DNA of 64,000 nucleotides from Amphibacillus xylanus NBRC 15112. Lineage in GTDB: Bacteria; Bacillota; Bacilli; Bacillales; Amphibacillaceae. Each line of letters starts with the position of its first letter. Position 1 is the stretch's first letter. The translations under genes and the position numbers were made by a program. A model generated the notes under the pieces. It did not search any database and was not told the origin of the DNA. It saw only the letters and a list, made by a program, of their open reading frames with translations. Shown piece by piece: positions 61,372-64,000 of the stretch. The stretch is from positions 1,178,001 through 1,242,000 of the forward strand of contig NC_018704.1 in assembly GCF_000307165.1 (NCBI RefSeq), read 5' to 3'.

Positions 61372-61409
61372 AATTCTATTATACAAATCTAGCTCGTTTC
61401 TGATCGTCA

Positions 61410-62345
61410 TTATTTTATGCGCGTATCCTTTGGCACATCTATTGTTAGGAAATCTTGTGCTAATAATGTCTGTTTAAATACAGCTCTTGCTTCACGTAAA
61501 AAATCCTCGAGATCATGCTCTTGATATCGTGCAGATATATGAGTCAGAATTAACTGTTTAACTTGTGCCTGTTTCGCAAGTTCGGCAACTTGAACATTTG
61601 AACTATGATAGTATTGATCAGCTAAATTTTGATCTTCTCCGTGAAAAGTTGCTTCATGAATTAAAAGATCACAATTATAAATAAAATCGACGTTTTTTAA
61701 TGGATAACGTGTATCACCAAAAATTGCGATTTTACGGCCTTTTTTATTTGAACCGACTACATCTTGCCTGTAAATCAGTTCCCCATTAGGTAGTTGAGTC
61801 ACTTCGTTTGATTTAATTTGTTGATAGATTGGACCGGGCTTTATGCCAAGTGATTTAAGTTTGTCTACCTGAAGCTCTCCGATCTGATCCGCTTCAATTA
61901 TTCGATAGCCAAATGAGTCAACACCATGATCTAATTTAATCACATCAATCGTATAATCGTTTTCAACAAATTGAAAACCATGATAGACCTCAACAAAATT
62001 AAGCTGGTAACCTAATTTAGTTTGACTAATTGATAAACTCATTTCGATATAATCTCTGATCCCTTTTGGTCCATAAATCGTTAATGGACTTATACCTTCT
62101 TGGAAAGAGCGGCTACTCAATAAACCTGGTAAACCATAAATATGATCGCCATGTAAATGAGTAATAAAGATTTTTTCTATTTTACGTGGTTTGATTGTTG
62201 TATGCAATATCTGATGCTGTGTCGCTTCACCACAATCAAATAACCAAATTGATCCTTTGTTGTCTAATAAATGCAAGGCAACTGAACTAACATTTCTTTG
62301 CTTAGATGGTAATCCAGCTCCCGTTCCTAAAAATGTGATTTTCAT
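61410..62345 (-). CDS. rnz: Ribonuclease Z
   Basis: RNase Z cuts 3' trailers from tRNA precursors that lack encoded CCA, such as the tRNA-Phe at 7901. The 311-residue metallo-beta-lactamase protein has MKITFLGTGAGLPSKQRNVSS, the metal motif FITHLHGDHIYGLPGLL, the Asp in IFGDTRYP, HEATF and the His in LILTHISARY. In B. subtilis gndA and zwf lie next to it (yqjK); here they are absent. Confidence 0.95.
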   Translation of the reverse strand: MKITFLGTGAGLPSKQRNVSSVALHLLDNKGSIWLFDCGEATQHQILHTTIKPRKIEKIFITHLHGDHIYGLPGLLSSRSFQEGISPLTIYGPKGIRDYIEMSLSISQTKLGYQLNFVEVYHGFQFVENDYTIDVIKLDHGVDSFGYRIIEADQIGELQVDKLKSLGIKPGPIYQQIKSNEVTQLPNGELIYRQDVVGSNKKGRKIAIFGDTRYPLKNVDFIYNCDLLIHEATFHGEDQNLADQYYHSSNVQVAELAKQAQVKQLILTHISARYQEHDLEDFLREARAVFKQTLLAQDFLTIDVPKDTRIK

Positions 62346-62373
62346 TTAAAATACCTCATTTAATTCTCATTAA

Positions 62374-63135
62374 TTATTGTGTAATTTGCTTTAAGTATAA
62401 TTGGCGTTTCTCAATAGCCAAGTCAGGACGATCCGTAATAATCATATCACATTTGGACCGGAAACATCTCCTCATTACTTGGGGATGATTGATCGTATAG
62501 GCACCTACGTATTGTTGATAATGATGATATTTATTAATAATTGTTTGATTAGTGTTTTGATGCTTAATATGAATTCCAACAGTCTTTAACTGTTTTGATA
62601 AATCAATTAACTTTAAATTATGTCTTTTGGTTAATAGGGCACGTTTAGTCAAAGGGTCTATCTCCATTAACTTTTTAATACTTAAGCTGTTAAAACTTGA
62701 AAAAATAACACGATCAAGTAGATTATAGTGCTTGACCTGGTCATAAACGATATCTTCCATCTGAGTATGACTTGATTTATGTATTTTCAACTCCAAATTT
62801 ATCAAAATATCTTTTGCTTGAGCCCATTGTAATAATTCTTCTAATGCTACAATTCTTTCCTCTTTAAATTCAGAATTAAACCATGATCCGATATCTAATT
62901 GCTTCAAGTCTTTGAAATTCCACTCATTAACAGGTCCATGTTCATTAGTGATTCGATTAATCGTTTTATCATGAATTAAAACGGGTACTTGATCTTTTGT
63001 CAAATGAATATCAGTTTCAATCCCATCAGCATGTTGATCGTATGCTAATTGAAAAGCGGACATCGTATTCTCAGGTCTATAGTAACTTGCACCGCGATGG
63101 GCAATGATTAGCGGTATGATAATGATCACCACCAT
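62374..63135 (-). CDS. Glycerophosphodiester phosphodiesterase family protein
   Basis: The 253-residue TIM-barrel enzyme has IAHRGASYYRPENTMSAF (catalytic His and Arg/Glu), DGIETDIHLTKDQVPVLIHDKTINRIT (metal Glu and Asp, catalytic His) and INLELKIHK. It hydrolyses glycerophosphodiesters to glycerol-3-phosphate and an alcohol. No signal peptide, so it is cytosolic. The start is uncertain: GGTGATC lies inside the first codons. It is probably cotranscribed with rnz. Confidence 0.88.
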   Translation of the reverse strand: MVVIIIIPLIIAHRGASYYRPENTMSAFQLAYDQHADGIETDIHLTKDQVPVLIHDKTINRITNEHGPVNEWNFKDLKQLDIGSWFNSEFKEERIVALEELLQWAQAKDILINLELKIHKSSHTQMEDIVYDQVKHYNLLDRVIFSSFNSLSIKKLMEIDPLTKRALLTKRHNLKLIDLSKQLKTVGIHIKHQNTNQTIINKYHHYQQYVGAYTINHPQVMRRCFRSKCDMIITDRPDLAIEKRQLYLKQITQ

Positions 63136-63203
63136 ATAATTATTTGCGATTCCACATGAATCATAGCATAATATAGAAGAATGTGGTATCAGGGGGTTTG
63201 AAA

Positions 63204-63995
63204 ATGAGAGATTTTACAGATAAGACGATTATTATTACTGGCGCAACTAGCGGGATTGGCCGAGCACTTGCGACAAATCTATCAGAAATGAATGCGAGGC
63301 TAATTTTAATTAGTCGATCAGAAAAGAAACTTAATCAATTATACGATCAGTTAACTAGTAAATCAGCTAAGACAGTTTATGTTTATGCAGCAGATTTAAC
63401 AAATAGCCATGCATGTAAAGCAGTATTTGAAAAAATTATTAACGATCATCATAAAATTGATGCAGTAATTAACAATGCTGGTATTGGTGTATTCGAATAT
63501 GCACATTTAACGCAAACCGAAGATATGTTACATATGTTTCAATTAAATTTATTTTCAATTGTTGAATCGATTAAAATCTTGCTTCCTATTTTTAAGAAAC
63601 AATCTTTTGGACATATTATCAATATTGCGTCAATTGCGGGGAAAATGGCTACACCGAAAGCTAGCATATATAGTGCATCAAAAAGTGCATTAATCGCTTA
63701 TACAAACGCACTAAGATTAGAAAGTGAAACAGATCGACTATTCATTACGACAGTAAATTTAGGCCCTGTGAAAACTAATTTTTTCAAACGAGCTGACCCA
63801 AGTGGAAGTTATCAAAAGCAAGTCGCACGTTATATGTTAACACCTGACGATGTAGCAAATAAGATCATAAAAGTTTTATTTAAAAGAAAACGAGAAATTA
63901 ACCTTCCGTGGTGGATGGCGTTTGGTACAAAGATTCATTATTTATTTCCAACACTAATTGAAAGATTATTTAGATCACAATTTAGTAAAAAGTAA
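63204..63995 (+). CDS. yqjQ: Short-chain dehydrogenase/reductase (YqjQ-like)
   Basis: The 263-residue SDR has the cofactor loop IITGATSGIGRALATNLS, an NNAG motif (DAVINNAGIGVFEYAH), the catalytic Ser and YxxxK (IASIAGKMATPKASIYSASKSALIAY) and GPVKTNF. Arg after the first strand (LISRSEKK) suggests NADP. Substrate is unknown. ATG 63204 follows AGGGGG. It is divergent from the phosphodiesterase gene. Confidence 0.88.
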   Translation: MRDFTDKTIIITGATSGIGRALATNLSEMNARLILISRSEKKLNQLYDQLTSKSAKTVYVYAADLTNSHACKAVFEKIINDHHKIDAVINNAGIGVFEYAHLTQTEDMLHMFQLNLFSIVESIKILLPIFKKQSFGHIINIASIAGKMATPKASIYSASKSALIAYTNALRLESETDRLFITTVNLGPVKTNFFKRADPSGSYQKQVARYMLTPDDVANKIIKVLFKRKREINLPWWMAFGTKIHYLFPTLIERLFRSQFSKK

Positions 63996-64000
63996 AGGTA

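Noticed and set aside
1-64000. CRISPR array, prophage or defence island
   Set aside because: No regularly spaced repeats, integrase, phage structural genes or restriction genes were seen; the window is syntenic core genome with one insertion sequence.

Overview
The window is about 64 kb of AT-rich (roughly one third G+C by eye) chromosome from a spore-forming member of the Bacillaceae. The spoIIIAA-AH operon, spoIVB and spo0A are all present. Gene order follows the Bacillus subtilis segment that runs from yqfO to yqjQ. Several gene losses, the low G+C and protein similarity suggest a salt- or alkali-adapted relative of the Amphibacillus/Gracilibacillus/Oceanobacillus group; that placement is inference. 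Nearly all of it is conserved core genome. There is one insertion sequence and no sign of a prophage, CRISPR array or defence island.

Layout: 1-5.4 kb holds the end of yqfO (Nif3), the RNA helicase cshB, endonuclease IV (nfo), yqfT, a lytic transglycosylase, a small LysM-like protein and an NfeD protein. 5.5-8 kb holds a Na+/phosphate symporter gene behind a PhoP-box-like repeat, then six tRNA genes (Asn, Met, His, Ile2, Ser, Phe) between a strong promoter and a terminator. 8-16 kb holds a YteA-type zinc-finger protein, sodA, pbpA, two small envelope genes on the minus strand, an intact ISLre2-family element with 9-bp target duplications, rpmG, yqgN and an unrecognised exported protein. 16.3-20 kb holds glcK, an LTA-synthase-like gene (yqgS) and a metallo-beta-lactamase-fold hydrolase. 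20-24 kb is the complete comGA-GG competence pilus operon on the minus strand. 24-32.4 kb holds aroK, yqzE, yqhG, the SNF2-type helicase yqhH, yqhL, mntR, yqhO, yqhP, yqhR, yqhT and efp.

32.5-49.7 kb is a long plus-strand block: spoIIIAA-AH (the mother-cell half of the feeding-tube complex), accBC, yqhY, nusB, folD, xseAB, ispA, tlyA, argR, recN, spoIVB and spo0A. 50-57.4 kb holds a LysM-CAP protein, an aspartate kinase, a structured non-coding RNA candidate and the four-gene branched-chain 2-oxoacid dehydrogenase cluster (lpdV, bkdAA, bkdAB, bkdB). 57.6-64 kb holds yqjA, a Prli42-like miniprotein, a PepT-like peptidase, DNA polymerase IV, RNase Z, a glycerophosphodiesterase and a short-chain dehydrogenase.

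The most interesting material is between the genes. A roughly 280-nt highly structured RNA candidate sits between the aspartate kinase terminator and lpdV. A FapR-like operator and a 19-bp palindrome lie over the accBC promoter. The spo0A control region has dual promoters, 0A boxes and a repeated TTTAGCGAA element. A CodY-box match precedes the aspartate kinase, and the LysM-CAP gene has its ribosome binding site locked in a 12-bp stem. Compared with B. subtilis, dxs, aroQ, gcvT-gcvPA-gcvPB, ptb-bcd-buk and gndA-zwf are missing from their usual places.
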